54,466 nucleotides of DNA from Haloarculaceae archaeon H-GB1-1 (GTDB taxonomy: Archaea; Halobacteriota; Halobacteria; Halobacteriales; Haloarculaceae), in NCBI GenBank assembly GCA_029688825.1, contig JARUKX010000024.1:1-54466 (forward strand). The letters are read 5' to 3'. Of the stretch, positions 32,783 through 41,506 are shown piece by piece. The notes below the pieces were generated by a model. The model searched no databases. It was not told the DNA's origin and saw only the letters and a program-made list of their open reading frames with translations. The position numbers were made by a program, and so were the translations under genes. Numbering within the stretch: position 1 is the stretch's first letter; every line of letters begins with the position of its first letter.

Positions 32783-35700
32783 TTCCGTTCGACCTCGACG
32801 AAGGCGTCGTACTGGGCGTTGCTCCCGCCCACGAGGTCCGAAAGACCGGTGTCGCCGAGGGCCTCGTCAAGCGGTTGGAGATGGTTGATCGCGAACCCTG
32901 CGTCGCGGCCCTTCGCGAGCCCGGCTTCGTCGGTCATCGGCTCGTCGAACTGGTAGGGAGTGTGGCCGTCCTCTTCGACCGGGCCACGCGTCTCACCGTC
33001 GATGGTCTCCGCGACCGCTCCATCGCCGGACCGGCCCCAGCCCCACATCGCGCCGACCACGCCGGGGCGGATGCCGTTGGTGACCATCGCGATTCCCTCG
33101 ACGGAGTTCCTGCCGGCGTCGATGACGATCTCGTCGCCGTTCTCGAGACCGCGTTCGTCGGCGTCGCGCGGGTTGATCCACAGCGGGTTCTCGGGTCTGG
33201 TCTCGCGGAGCCACGGACTGTTCGTGGTTCGGTGCATCCCCTGGGTTCGTGGCTTCCAGTTTATCAGCCGGAGCGGGCGCTCCGTGTCGGCGTCGTGGGT
33301 CACCGAAGCCTGGACCTCGCCGCCGTAGTGCTCGACGTCGTCGACTCGTGGGAGCGGGTCGAACCGCGCGCCGGTATAGGAGTGTTTGCCCTTCGGCACG
33401 ACCTCGCTGTAGAAGTCCACGCGCGAACCGAGCTTGTAGCGCATCTGCTCGCCATCGTAGGCGTTGCTATCGTCGAAGCGGTCGGCGTAGTCGTACTCGT
33501 GGCCGTGCTCGGCGAAGCGGTCGGCGTAGTCGTCGACCGGCTCCTCGAACCGGCCGCCGCGATTGAGCACCGTGACGACCTTCGCCCACTCCTCGTCTCT
33601 GACGGCCTGTTTCCAGCGGCCGAGGTCGAACGAGTCGCCCAGTCCCTTCTCGTGGCTCTCGCGGAAGACCTGCAGTTCGTCCTCGCTCGCGTCGGGGACC
33701 GGGTCGCGGTCGAAGGCGATGTTCGCGGCTAGTTTGAGATAGAAGTCCTCGGCCTGGTGGAGGGGCCACAGCTCTCCGTCGGCGTCGGGGATGGCGTCCC
33801 CGCCGACGCCGGGGAGGTCGAGCTCTTTCCACAGGTCGATCAGGACGTCCTCGAACGGCCGAGCGTCCGGAACGACTTCGACGGCCGGCTGGCTGAGCTT
33901 CTCGTCGGCCAGGCGCTTGTTCGGATACGTGCCGAAGTTCTCCCAGCGTTCGAGGTAGGTCGGTTCCGGGAGGATGTAGTCGGCGTACTTGCTCGTCTCG
34001 CCGATGACCGTGTCGGAGGCGACGACGAGCGGGATGGTGTCCGGGTCGCCCAGTATCGACGGAATCTGGTCGCCGCCAGCGACGGCCATCACGTGGTTGT
34101 TCGAGTACGGCCGGATGAACAGCGCCTCGACGCCGTATGGATACTCGTCCTTGGCGCTGCCGTACAGCTCCTGGGTGGCCTGCGGCGGAGCGACGGGGAA
34201 CCACGGCCGCTCGGCGGGGTAGCCGTCGTCGCGCTCGAACAGCGTCGTGTCCTCGTAGTTGACCCCGCCGCGCAACAGCGGGATTCCCCACGGCGAGTGC
34301 CCGTCGGGGACCTGCCCGAGTTCGTACCGGCCGGACATCGTGCTGTAGCCGGCGTAGGGGGTGATCTGGCCGCCTTTCCAGTCGTAGTTGCCGATGAGAT
34401 GCTGCAGGGTCGCGATCGCACGGGTGTTGTAGAACCCGTTCGCGTGCTTCGCGGGCCCACGGTAGGCCATAATCGCCGCACGCTTCCCGTGACTGGTGAA
34501 CTCGTCTGCGATCTCGGCGATCACGTCGCTGCCGACGCCGGCCATCTCGGCGTACTCCTCGACGGTGTGCTCGAACACGCGGTCGCGGTACAGGCTCCAC
34601 GCGCTCTCGACGGCGGTCCCGCCAACGGTCAGCGAGGCGTTCAGGAGGCCGGTCTCGACCTCGCTGGCCGGGCGGGGCTCACCGGTCGCCGAGTCGACGG
34701 CGACGAAATCGTCGGCCAGGTCGTGGTCCTCGTCGACCAGTCCGAGGTCGGCGGCGCGAGCCTTCGGGCCGTCCGCCTCGTCGACGAGCACGAGGTGGGT
34801 CGCGTCGCTCCAGGTCGGCTCGCCGTCGGTCTCGGCGGCACTCTCCGCCGGGTTGCGGAGATACTCCACGTCGTGGCGGTCGTGCTCGATGATCCAGCGA
34901 GCCATCCCGAGCGCGAGCGCGCCGTCCGCGCCGGGCTCGACCGGGACCCAGGTATCGGCCTTCTCGGCAGTTTTCGACAGGCGAGGGTCGACCACGTCCA
35001 TCCGCATGCCGTCCTCGATGGCGTTGGTCAGCTTGGGGGCGAGCCAGGTCGGCCCCTTGTTGGCGACCATCGGATTGGTCCCCCACACCAGCAGGTACTC
35101 GCAGTTCTCGACGTCGGGGTACTGGCGCTTCTTCTTGCCGGCGTGCGAGCGAACGTTCCCCATGACGCTGGAGAACCCGCAGGTCCCGGCGTGGTGGACG
35201 CTGTTGATCGACCCAAGCCCCTGGTGCCACAGTCTGGTCCGGATGAAGTTTCGCCTGAATCCGCCGACGTCGACGATCTGGTTGGCCTTCGGCCCCAGGT
35301 CGGGGTGGTCGGTGTCGATGAGCGTATCAGCCCACCTCTCGTCGAACGTGCTCTTGGCCATCTCGCCGGACTGCACGGCCTCCCAGTCCTCCATCACGGC
35401 CTCCTCGGGGGCGTAGGCCCACAGGTCGCGGAGCCCGGGATGCCCGAGTTCGTCGTCACCGTCGACGATGTCCCGGATGGCCTGCTCCCAGGAGACGGTC
35501 TTCCACTCCCCGGAGCCGCGTGGCCCGACCCGCTTCATCGGCTTGCGGACCCGATAACTGTCGAAGGCCGTCTGGATGCCGGCCTGCCCCTTCAGGCAGA
35601 TCCGGCCGCCCGAAAGCGACCAGCGCTCTGCGTCGACGTCGCCGCTCCCCTCGACGTCGCCCATCGCGGCGGTCTCGGGATCGCTGTCGTAGGGCACCTG

Positions 35701-36057
35701 CGAGAACGGCTGCGTGTTGAGGAACGAGTAGGGATTGCCGGCGAGTTTGCGAACCAGCGAGCTGTACTCGCCGGTGGCGCTCTCGTCGGCCAGGCGGACC
35801 TTGATCGGGCAGAAGGTGTTGCACTGCCCACAGGTCGTGTGGACCACGTCGCTGGCACCGTATTCGCCGTAGTCGTCGCCGACGTAGTGCTCGACGTCCG
35901 TCCAGAGGTCCTCGGTGTCGACTTCGGCAGTCGCCGAGCTCGCGGCACCCAGCAGGCCGACGCTTCCGACCGCTTTCACGAGATCGCGACGCGTCATCGA
36001 CGCGCCGCTCTCGGCTTCGGTACTGTCCGCGTCCGTCGTATCGCTGTCAGTCGACAT
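32779..36057 (-). CDS. Tat-exported molybdopterin oxidoreductase, catalytic subunit
   Basis: The 1092-residue protein has a twin-arginine signal (MTRRDLVKAVGSVGLLGAAS, residues 21-40), then [4Fe-4S] ligands C76, C79, C83 (CGQCNTFC) and C154 (RICLKGQAG), with an unusually long 70-residue gap before the last Cys. Molybdopterin-domain segments include LLVWGTNPMVANKGP, MDVVDPRLSKTAEKADTWVPVEPGADGALALGMARWI and INWKPRTQGMHRTTN. Cys 293 in HHAGTCGFSS may be the Mo ligand. This makes it closer to the polysulfide/tetrathionate/arsenate-type reductases than to Ser-ligated DMSO reductase, but the substrate is uncertain. It is made with an FeS subunit, NrfD anchor and TorD chaperone. Its ATG overlaps the NrfD stop by one base. 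Confidence 0.88.
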   Translation of the reverse strand: MSTDSDTTDADSTEAESGASMTRRDLVKAVGSVGLLGAASSATAEVDTEDLWTDVEHYVGDDYGEYGASDVVHTTCGQCNTFCPIKVRLADESATGEYSSLVRKLAGNPYSFLNTQPFSQVPYDSDPETAAMGDVEGSGDVDAERWSLSGGRICLKGQAGIQTAFDSYRVRKPMKRVGPRGSGEWKTVSWEQAIRDIVDGDDELGHPGLRDLWAYAPEEAVMEDWEAVQSGEMAKSTFDERWADTLIDTDHPDLGPKANQIVDVGGFRRNFIRTRLWHQGLGSINSVHHAGTCGFSSVMGNVRSHAGKKKRQYPDVENCEYLLVWGTNPMVANKGPTWLAPKLTNAIEDGMRMDVVDPRLSKTAEKADTWVPVEPGADGALALGMARWIIEHDRHDVEYLRNPAESAAETDGEPTWSDATHLVLVDEADGPKARAADLGLVDEDHDLADDFVAVDSATGEPRPASEVETGLLNASLTVGGTAVESAWSLYRDRVFEHTVEEYAEMAGVGSDVIAEIADEFTSHGKRAAIMAYRGPAKHANGFYNTRAIATLQHLIGNYDWKGGQITPYAGYSTMSGRYELGQVPDGHSPWGIPLLRGGVNYEDTTLFERDDGYPAERPWFPVAPPQATQELYGSAKDEYPYGVEALFIRPYSNNHVMAVAGGDQIPSILGDPDTIPLVVASDTVIGETSKYADYILPEPTYLERWENFGTYPNKRLADEKLSQPAVEVVPDARPFEDVLIDLWKELDLPGVGGDAIPDADGELWPLHQAEDFYLKLAANIAFDRDPVPDASEDELQVFRESHEKGLGDSFDLGRWKQAVRDEEWAKVVTVLNRGGRFEEPVDDYADRFAEHGHEYDYADRFDDSNAYDGEQMRYKLGSRVDFYSEVVPKGKHSYTGARFDPLPRVDDVEHYGGEVQASVTHDADTERPLRLINWKPRTQGMHRTTNSPWLRETRPENPLWINPRDADERGLENGDEIVIDAGRNSVEGIAMVTNGIRPGVVGAMWGWGRSGDGAVAETIDGETRGPVEEDGHTPYQFDEPMTDEAGLAKGRDAGFAINHLQPLDEALGDTGLSDLVGGSNAQYDAFVEVERK

Positions 36058-37331
36058 CAGTGATCACCCTCTTCAAGTGGGGTCAGGGGGAGTAGTTCCG
36101 CGCCGATCGTGTACAGGAGCAGGCCGACGGCGATCATGCCGACGCTGGTTGCCCACTCCACCGCCGATGGGAAGTACGACCCGTGGGGCAGTCCCTCCAT
36201 AACGGGGCGGATCTGCGGCGGGACGACGATGTTGAACCGGACCGCGATGATTCCGAGCACGACGCTGAGGCCGGCCACTGCCATCAGCCAGGGGGTGCGA
36301 CGCCAGGAGCGTTTCGAGAGCATGACCAGCGGGAACACCCAGCCGAGGCCGACCATGAACCACCAGAACGACCACGACATCTCGCCGAAGGCGATGACGT
36401 GCCAGGTCTCGACGACGTGGGGATGGAAACTGACGATGGAGACCAACGCCTCGATGGCGGTCAGCGCCACGTCGACGACGACGAACGTCGCCAGCAGCTT
36501 CGCGAGCCGGTCGAGCAAGTCGGGGTCGACGGCGTCGCCGTCGAACAGTCGGGTCCGGAGGACGTACAGTAGTATGACGAGCGCCGTCCCGGACAGCACG
36601 GCGGAGACGATGAAGATGACCGGAAAGAGTCCGCTGTTCCAGTAGGGGCGCGCCTTCGAGACGGCGAAGAGGACGCCGGTGCCGCCGTGCACCATGAAGA
36701 TAGCCAGCGGGATGCCGACGATGCCGGCCCGCTTCAGCCAGGTCCGGTCGGTCTGCCGGGAGGCGTCGGTCGTCTGTCGCCGCCCCAGCGTCAGGAGGCC
36801 GCTGAGCCTGGCCCGCAGTCCCGACCCGTGCTCGGCGACGCGGGCGAGGTCGTAGCGCATCGAGAAGTACAGCTCGGTCGTCAACACGAGGATGTAGGCG
36901 ACGTAGGCGTGGACCTCCCAGGCGAGCGCGGAGGTGATCTGTCGCCAGAGGAACGGATGGTACATCCGGTCCATCCGGCCGAGGTCCGTCCAGACGAACA
37001 GGAGCGCGACGACCATGCTGACGATGGCCGCGAACAGGGCGTCGCGGTCGATGCGGTGCAGTCCTGCCACGCCGAAGACGTTCGCAAGCGTACTGACCAG
37101 GAATGCACCGGCCGAGAGGCCGACGAAGTAGATGTAGAAGGCGACCCACGCGCCCCACGGAGTCGTACTCGTGAGATTGGTACTCTGCATCCCGCCCGAA
37201 ATCCGCAGCCAGGTCGCGTAGCCGCCGATAAGCAGCAGTGCGCCGAGGGCGGCGTACCAGGCCGCCCGAAGGCGGTCGTCGATGAATCCGGGGTCGAACT
37301 CGAGGTGTGAGTGTTCAGCCGCCATGGTCAC
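36057..37331 (-). CDS. nrfD: NrfD/PsrC-type membrane anchor of the molybdoenzyme
   Basis: The 424-residue protein has about ten membrane helices and the family pattern WGAWVAFYIYFVGLSAGAFLVSTL near residue 50 and MVHGGTGVLFAVSKARPYWNSGLFPVIFIVSA in the middle. NrfD/PsrC proteins bind quinone and pass electrons to or from the FeS subunit. The start is either GTG 37331, overlapping the FeS stop (GTGA), or ATG 37325. The hydrophilic insert around residues 175-200 is of unknown role. Confidence 0.92.
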   Translation of the reverse strand: MTMAAEHSHLEFDPGFIDDRLRAAWYAALGALLLIGGYATWLRISGGMQSTNLTSTTPWGAWVAFYIYFVGLSAGAFLVSTLANVFGVAGLHRIDRDALFAAIVSMVVALLFVWTDLGRMDRMYHPFLWRQITSALAWEVHAYVAYILVLTTELYFSMRYDLARVAEHGSGLRARLSGLLTLGRRQTTDASRQTDRTWLKRAGIVGIPLAIFMVHGGTGVLFAVSKARPYWNSGLFPVIFIVSAVLSGTALVILLYVLRTRLFDGDAVDPDLLDRLAKLLATFVVVDVALTAIEALVSIVSFHPHVVETWHVIAFGEMSWSFWWFMVGLGWVFPLVMLSKRSWRRTPWLMAVAGLSVVLGIIAVRFNIVVPPQIRPVMEGLPHGSYFPSAVEWATSVGMIAVGLLLYTIGAELLPLTPLEEGDH

Positions 37332-38356
37332 TTGAGGTAGTAGACGTTGGGGTCGGTTCCCTCGCTTTCCTTGAGCTGGAACGCCCGGGAGGAGTCGGCC
37401 ATCTCGGAGACATCGCTGTCGGGGTCGTCCAGGTCACCCATATTCCGGGCGTCGCCGACGCACGTCTCGACGCAGGCCGGCTCCTCGCCGCGCTCCAGAC
37501 GGTGGGTGCAGAAGCTGCACTTCCGGACGTTGCCGACGGGCGAGGCACCGTCTTCGCGCGGGCCGCGGTCGACGCCGTATTCGGGGCTGGTCACCGCGCC
37601 GGCTCCGTCGACCTCGTCGTCGTAGTTCTCACCGAAGTCGAAGTACCGCGCGCCGTACGGGCACGCGATCATGCAGTAGCGACACCCGATACAGCGGTCG
37701 TAGTCGATGTTGACCACGCCGTTGTCCATCTTGTAGGTCGCGCTGACCGGGCAGACTTGCACACAAGGCGGGTTCTCACATTGCATGCACGGCCGGGGGA
37801 CGTTCGTGCGCGTGACGTCGGGGAACTCGCCGTGCTCCTCTTCCATCACGACGTTGTAGGAGACTCCCGGCGGCGTCCGATTCTCTGCCTTGCACGCGAC
37901 AGAACACGAGTCGCAGCCCACGCACTTCTGGAGGTCGATGACCATCCCCCAGCGCGCGCCGTTCTCCTGGGTGTCCCCGTCGTCGCTCGCTGCCGAAGCG
38001 GCGGACTCACAGGTTATCGAGTCCATCGATCCGACCGAGCACCCGAGCGACTCGGCCGTCTCGGACTCGATGGTTTGGTCAGGGCTATCGATGGCCGGGT
38101 TGGGCGTCTGCCGGTAGTCGTCGCCGAACTCGGCCTCGGCGGCTGCATCGTACTTGCGCCAGTACTCCTCGGCCGACAGCTCGCCCCGGGAGACGCGCTT
38201 GGCGTCCTCGGCCATCGCGATTCCCAGGTCGGTGTCGTGGTCGGTCTTGGATAGCTCCGCTCTGGGGTCGGCCGCCTCGCCGTCGACCATCGCGTCCAGT
38301 TCGGTCGCGCCCACGTCGGGCACGCCCGGGAGCCGTTCCCCGCTCACGCCGCTCAT
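37328..38356 (-). CDS. Four-cluster ferredoxin-type electron transfer subunit
   Basis: The 342-residue protein carries four cysteine groups for [4Fe-4S] clusters: CVGCDSCSVAC, CMQCENPPCVQVC, CIGCRYCMIAC and CSFCTHR...CVETC. This is the DmsB/PsrB/NrfC arrangement linking the NrfD quinone site with the molybdenum subunit. An N-terminal extension of about 135 residues, with EEYWRKYDAAAEAEFGDDY and an acidic low-complexity part, is unlike bacterial DmsB. ATG 38356 (MSGVSGERL) is chosen; an upstream GTG at 38365 adds three residues. It is the first gene of the reductase operon. Confidence 0.92.
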   Translation of the reverse strand: MSGVSGERLPGVPDVGATELDAMVDGEAADPRAELSKTDHDTDLGIAMAEDAKRVSRGELSAEEYWRKYDAAAEAEFGDDYRQTPNPAIDSPDQTIESETAESLGCSVGSMDSITCESAASAASDDGDTQENGARWGMVIDLQKCVGCDSCSVACKAENRTPPGVSYNVVMEEEHGEFPDVTRTNVPRPCMQCENPPCVQVCPVSATYKMDNGVVNIDYDRCIGCRYCMIACPYGARYFDFGENYDDEVDGAGAVTSPEYGVDRGPREDGASPVGNVRKCSFCTHRLERGEEPACVETCVGDARNMGDLDDPDSDVSEMADSSRAFQLKESEGTDPNVYYLK

Positions 38357-38682
38357 CGGTACCACCCGCTCGCCGCGTCGCGTCGGTTCGGCCGGTCAGT
38401 CGGAGTCATACAGGTCTGCCTACCGGAGCCAGCATGGTGAGCGTGCAACCGATACTCTTTGCCCCGCCAGACCGGCAGCGAACGGGGTATAATTGCCGTC
38501 CCAATACTGTTTGGACCGAGTTCTGAGCGCGCCGTTCGGCCTCCGCCCCGCGGTAGCCGCCTGCCGCCCCCTCCCAGTACCTGAGAACGCCCTCGGACCT
38601 ATATACGAAGGGCCGAACGAGTTCGGACTATGTATGCGCCTGGCGACCGTCGTCGCCCATCCGCCTGCGGAGGTGGACGCCA
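38357..38682. promoter_or_regulatory. Divergent control region between reductase operon and Bat-like regulator
   Basis: For the minus-strand operon, a TATA box reads aattata on the minus strand (38494-38488). Next to it, away from the operon, lies a dyad CCAA-TACTGT-TTGG (38501-38514). It sits at about -51 to -38 from the expected start, which is where the Bat activator site (UAS) sits in bop promoters. For the plus-strand regulator, TATATA (38600-38605) is followed by a perfect dyad CCGAAC-GA-GTTCGG (38613-38626), suggesting autoregulation. Confidence 0.55.
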
Positions 38683-40536
38683 GTGAACGCCGTGCTCGTC
38701 GCTTCAGTCATCCTCCGTGTGGCAGGGGTCGGCTACTCGCTGGTGTTGCTGGCCCGGAGCGGCGACAGACGGTTCGGGTTTCTGACCGTGATGCTGTCGC
38801 TGATGGCGACCCGTCAGGTGCTGTCCGCCCGGAACTCGACCACGCCGGTCGAGGAACTGCCGGGGCTGGCGGTCAGCGTTCTCGCGGTACTGACGGTGTA
38901 TTACCTGTCGAGCTACGTCGTCGAGGAGCGGCGCGTCACCGAGCGTCTCCGGGGGTTCAGGAAGGCGATCGAGCACGCGGGGCACGCGATCTTTCTGACC
39001 GACGACGACGGGACCATCGAGTACGCGAATCCGGCGGTCGAGAGCGTCGTCGGCCACCGCCCCGAGGAAGTCGTCGGCGAGAATCCGCGACTGTGGAAGT
39101 CCGGCAAACACGACGCCCAGTTCTACGAGGAGCTATGGGACCAGATCTCCTCGGGCGAGGTCTGGGACGGAGAGATCGTCAACCGCCGGAAGTCGGGGGC
39201 GCTGTGCTGGGTCGATATGACCATCGCACCGATCACCGACGATGCAGGTGCGGTCGAGCGCTACGTCGCCGTCGAACGGGACGTGACCGAGCGAAAGGAA
39301 CGCCAGGTTCGAATCGAACAGCAGAACGACCGGCTCGAGCGGCTGAACAACACCAACGAGGTGCTCCGAGACGTCAACCGTGAGCTCGTGGCGGCGTCGA
39401 GCCGTCAGGAGATAGAGCGAGTGGTCTGCGAGCGATTCGCGCGCTCCCGACTGTTCGACGCCGCCTGGATCGGGATGCCGCGTCTCGTCGACGCCGGCGT
39501 CGAGGTCCGAACCGCCGCCGGCGTCGAAACCGACGTGCTCGAGTCGCACCTCGGGGATGCAGCAGCTTACCGAACGGTCGTGGAGAACGTTCTCGAGCGG
39601 CGGCGGCCAGCGTTCGTCGACGCCGACGGTGAGCGCATCGACGATCCCGCACACGCCGCGGGCGTCGTCGTTCCGTTGTCGTATCAGGACGCCGACTACG
39701 GCGTGTTGTTCGTCGAGGCCGGACCGGACAACGCCTTCGAGGTCATCGACCGGGGGGTGTTTGCTGACCTCGGACTGACCGTCGGAGACGCCATCAACGC
39801 GGTCGAGAGTCGGCGGACGCTCGCGTCGGACGAAGTGACGCAGCTCGAGTTCCGGGTCGACGGCGTGGACGACCCGCTGGTCTCGCTATCGGCGGCGCTG
39901 GGCTGTACGGTCGAACTGGATCGGATCGGCCACGGCGACACGACCAACTGCGCCGCGTACGTCTCCGTCACCGACTGCGAGCCGGACGATGTCTCGGCTC
40001 ACGCCGCCGACGCACAGGCCATCGAACGGGCCCAGGTGCTGTGTGCCCGCGATGGACAGAGCGCGTTCCGGCTCATCCTCGACGACGCCGTCGTGACCTC
40101 GTTAGCTCGGTACGGCGGTGCCGTTCGTTCGCTGACGGTCGCCGACGGGACCGGCCGCCTCGTTGCCGAGATCGCCCGAACCAACGACGTCCGGTCGGTC
40201 GTCGAAGCCATCCAGTCGGCTTACCCGGAGTTGGATCTGGTCGCCCAGCACGAACGCGAGCGCGACGCGGTTTCGGAGGTGGAGTTTCGGACGGCCTTCG
40301 AAGATACGCTGACCAACCGACAGCACGAAGCCGCCCAGACGGCCTACTTCGCCGGATTCTTCGAGTGGCCCCGCGACGCCAGCGGTGAGGACGTCGCCGA
40401 CGCGATGGGAATCAATCAGTCCACGTTCAGCCAGCACCTCCGCTCCGCCGAGCGGAAGCTGTTCGAGTCGCTGTTCGACCGCCGGGAGGACGGCGTTACA
40501 GACGAGTTGGGGCCTGAGCGTCCACTCAGCCGGTGA
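38683..40536 (+). CDS. PAS-GAF-Bat-HTH_10 transcriptional regulator (DmsR/Bat-like)
   Basis: The 617-residue protein has two N-terminal membrane helices (residues about 3-25 and 60-80), a PAS/PAC unit (about 90-205, FRKAIEHAGHAIFLTDDDGTIEYANPA...), a GAF-like domain (about 230-375), a bacterioopsin-activator domain (about 390-530) and a C-terminal HTH_10 (LTNRQHEAAQTAYFAGFFEWPR...DVADAMGINQSTFSQHLRSAERKL). Bat activates opsin and carotenoid genes; its relative DmsR activates the dms reductase operon in Halobacterium. Transcription divergent from the molybdoenzyme operon strongly suggests the DmsR-like role. Start GTG 38683 has a GGAGGTGG site about 10 nt upstream. Confidence 0.9.
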   Translation: MNAVLVASVILRVAGVGYSLVLLARSGDRRFGFLTVMLSLMATRQVLSARNSTTPVEELPGLAVSVLAVLTVYYLSSYVVEERRVTERLRGFRKAIEHAGHAIFLTDDDGTIEYANPAVESVVGHRPEEVVGENPRLWKSGKHDAQFYEELWDQISSGEVWDGEIVNRRKSGALCWVDMTIAPITDDAGAVERYVAVERDVTERKERQVRIEQQNDRLERLNNTNEVLRDVNRELVAASSRQEIERVVCERFARSRLFDAAWIGMPRLVDAGVEVRTAAGVETDVLESHLGDAAAYRTVVENVLERRRPAFVDADGERIDDPAHAAGVVVPLSYQDADYGVLFVEAGPDNAFEVIDRGVFADLGLTVGDAINAVESRRTLASDEVTQLEFRVDGVDDPLVSLSAALGCTVELDRIGHGDTTNCAAYVSVTDCEPDDVSAHAADAQAIERAQVLCARDGQSAFRLILDDAVVTSLARYGGAVRSLTVADGTGRLVAEIARTNDVRSVVEAIQSAYPELDLVAQHERERDAVSEVEFRTAFEDTLTNRQHEAAQTAYFAGFFEWPRDASGEDVADAMGINQSTFSQHLRSAERKLFESLFDRREDGVTDELGPERPLSR

Positions 40537-40691
40537 ATTGTGACACCGTCTGCCGCTATGGCTCGCGAACACGTCGAGCCACTGTGGTGTCCGATACCGG
40601 ATTGTCTCGAGCGCGGACCGGACCACTCGACGTCTCACGGCACCCCGCGACGTTGAATCCGCGCTGTATTCAACACGAGGAACGCAACCTC

Positions 40692-41126
40692 TCACCGCTC
40701 GCCGGTTCCGACACGGCCGGAATGGTGGTACTCGATTCGACCGGTATCGCTCTGCCCAGTAGCCTGGTCCTCGAGTTCGGCGAGCCCGTCGAACGTCTCC
40801 TGCTTCGTCTCGCGGTCGAGTTCCGCCCCCTCCAGCATCGACCGCATGTACTCGACCGACCGGTCGCACCGCTCCCGCTCGACCGGGTGGGGAGGCCCGT
40901 CCTCCGCGCCGTGGGCGTAGACGTACTTCGCCGGGTCGTCCCGAGAGCTCTCGGCGTCGTGGACGAGTTCAGCAATCATCGCGAGGGCGCGCAACGACCC
41001 CGGCCCAATGCCGTCGAGTTCGACGAGTTCCTCGTAGCTGTCCGGCTGGTACTCGGAGGCGCGTTGCAACTGGTCGAGCGCCTTCTCCGAGAGCTCCGCG
41101 TTCCGGAGTTCGTGGTGGCTCGGCAT
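40692..41126 (-). pseudogene. Truncated DUF763 gene, C-terminal part only
   Basis: The 144-residue frame matches the C-terminal third of DUF763 proteins: PSHHELRN, then a helix-hairpin-helix (DSYEELVELDGIGPGSLRALAMIAEL), then DPAKYVYAHGAEDGPPHPVERERCDRSVEYMRSMLEGAEL. Complete members are about 400 residues; the N-terminal part (usually TGTADLPLH...) is not found upstream. The frame itself is open, with a possible start ATG 41126, so it could still be expressed as a small HhH protein. I read it as a remnant of a deleted gene. Confidence 0.7.
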
Positions 41127-41506
41127 ACCGAAGGTCGGGGTCCGTCGACAGACTGACGCTCGTCTGCTGGCTGGTTCCGCCCGCACCGGTCGCGTCTCTG
41201 GGTCCGGTTCCGCCACCGAAATCTGCGAGCGACCGCTGGCCCCGGAGTTCGCGTTTCAGGTGGATGGGCGACAGCCGGAGAGCGGAAGTGATCGGGTGCT
41301 GCGAATCGGTCGAACGAGCACACTCTGTCAGTTCGGCACGCGGTAAGTCGTCGTTAGCGCTGGCTCGCGGTCTGCCAGCCAGTTGGCGGTGCGTTCGCGC
41401 CCCGCTTCCGAGACCCGGGTAAGGGCGGGTTAGATGCTGGACCGGCGTCGAGGGCCCCTGAAAGGTTGTGGCTGTTTATTCGGCCGCGCGCCGTACTAGC
41501 GTGCAC
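41127..41506. other. Gene-free stretch between DUF763 remnant and surface protein
   Basis: No convincing gene is seen in these 380 bases. I looked for the missing DUF763 N-terminus on the minus strand and did not find it. A TATA-like ctgtttattcgg (41472-41483) lies 24-35 nt before ATG 41507 and is the likely promoter of the surface protein. Confidence 0.5.

Noticed and set aside
33757-36063. 768-codon open frame on the plus strand
   Set aside because: Antisense to the molybdoenzyme catalytic subunit, which has clear motifs; the antisense translation has none.
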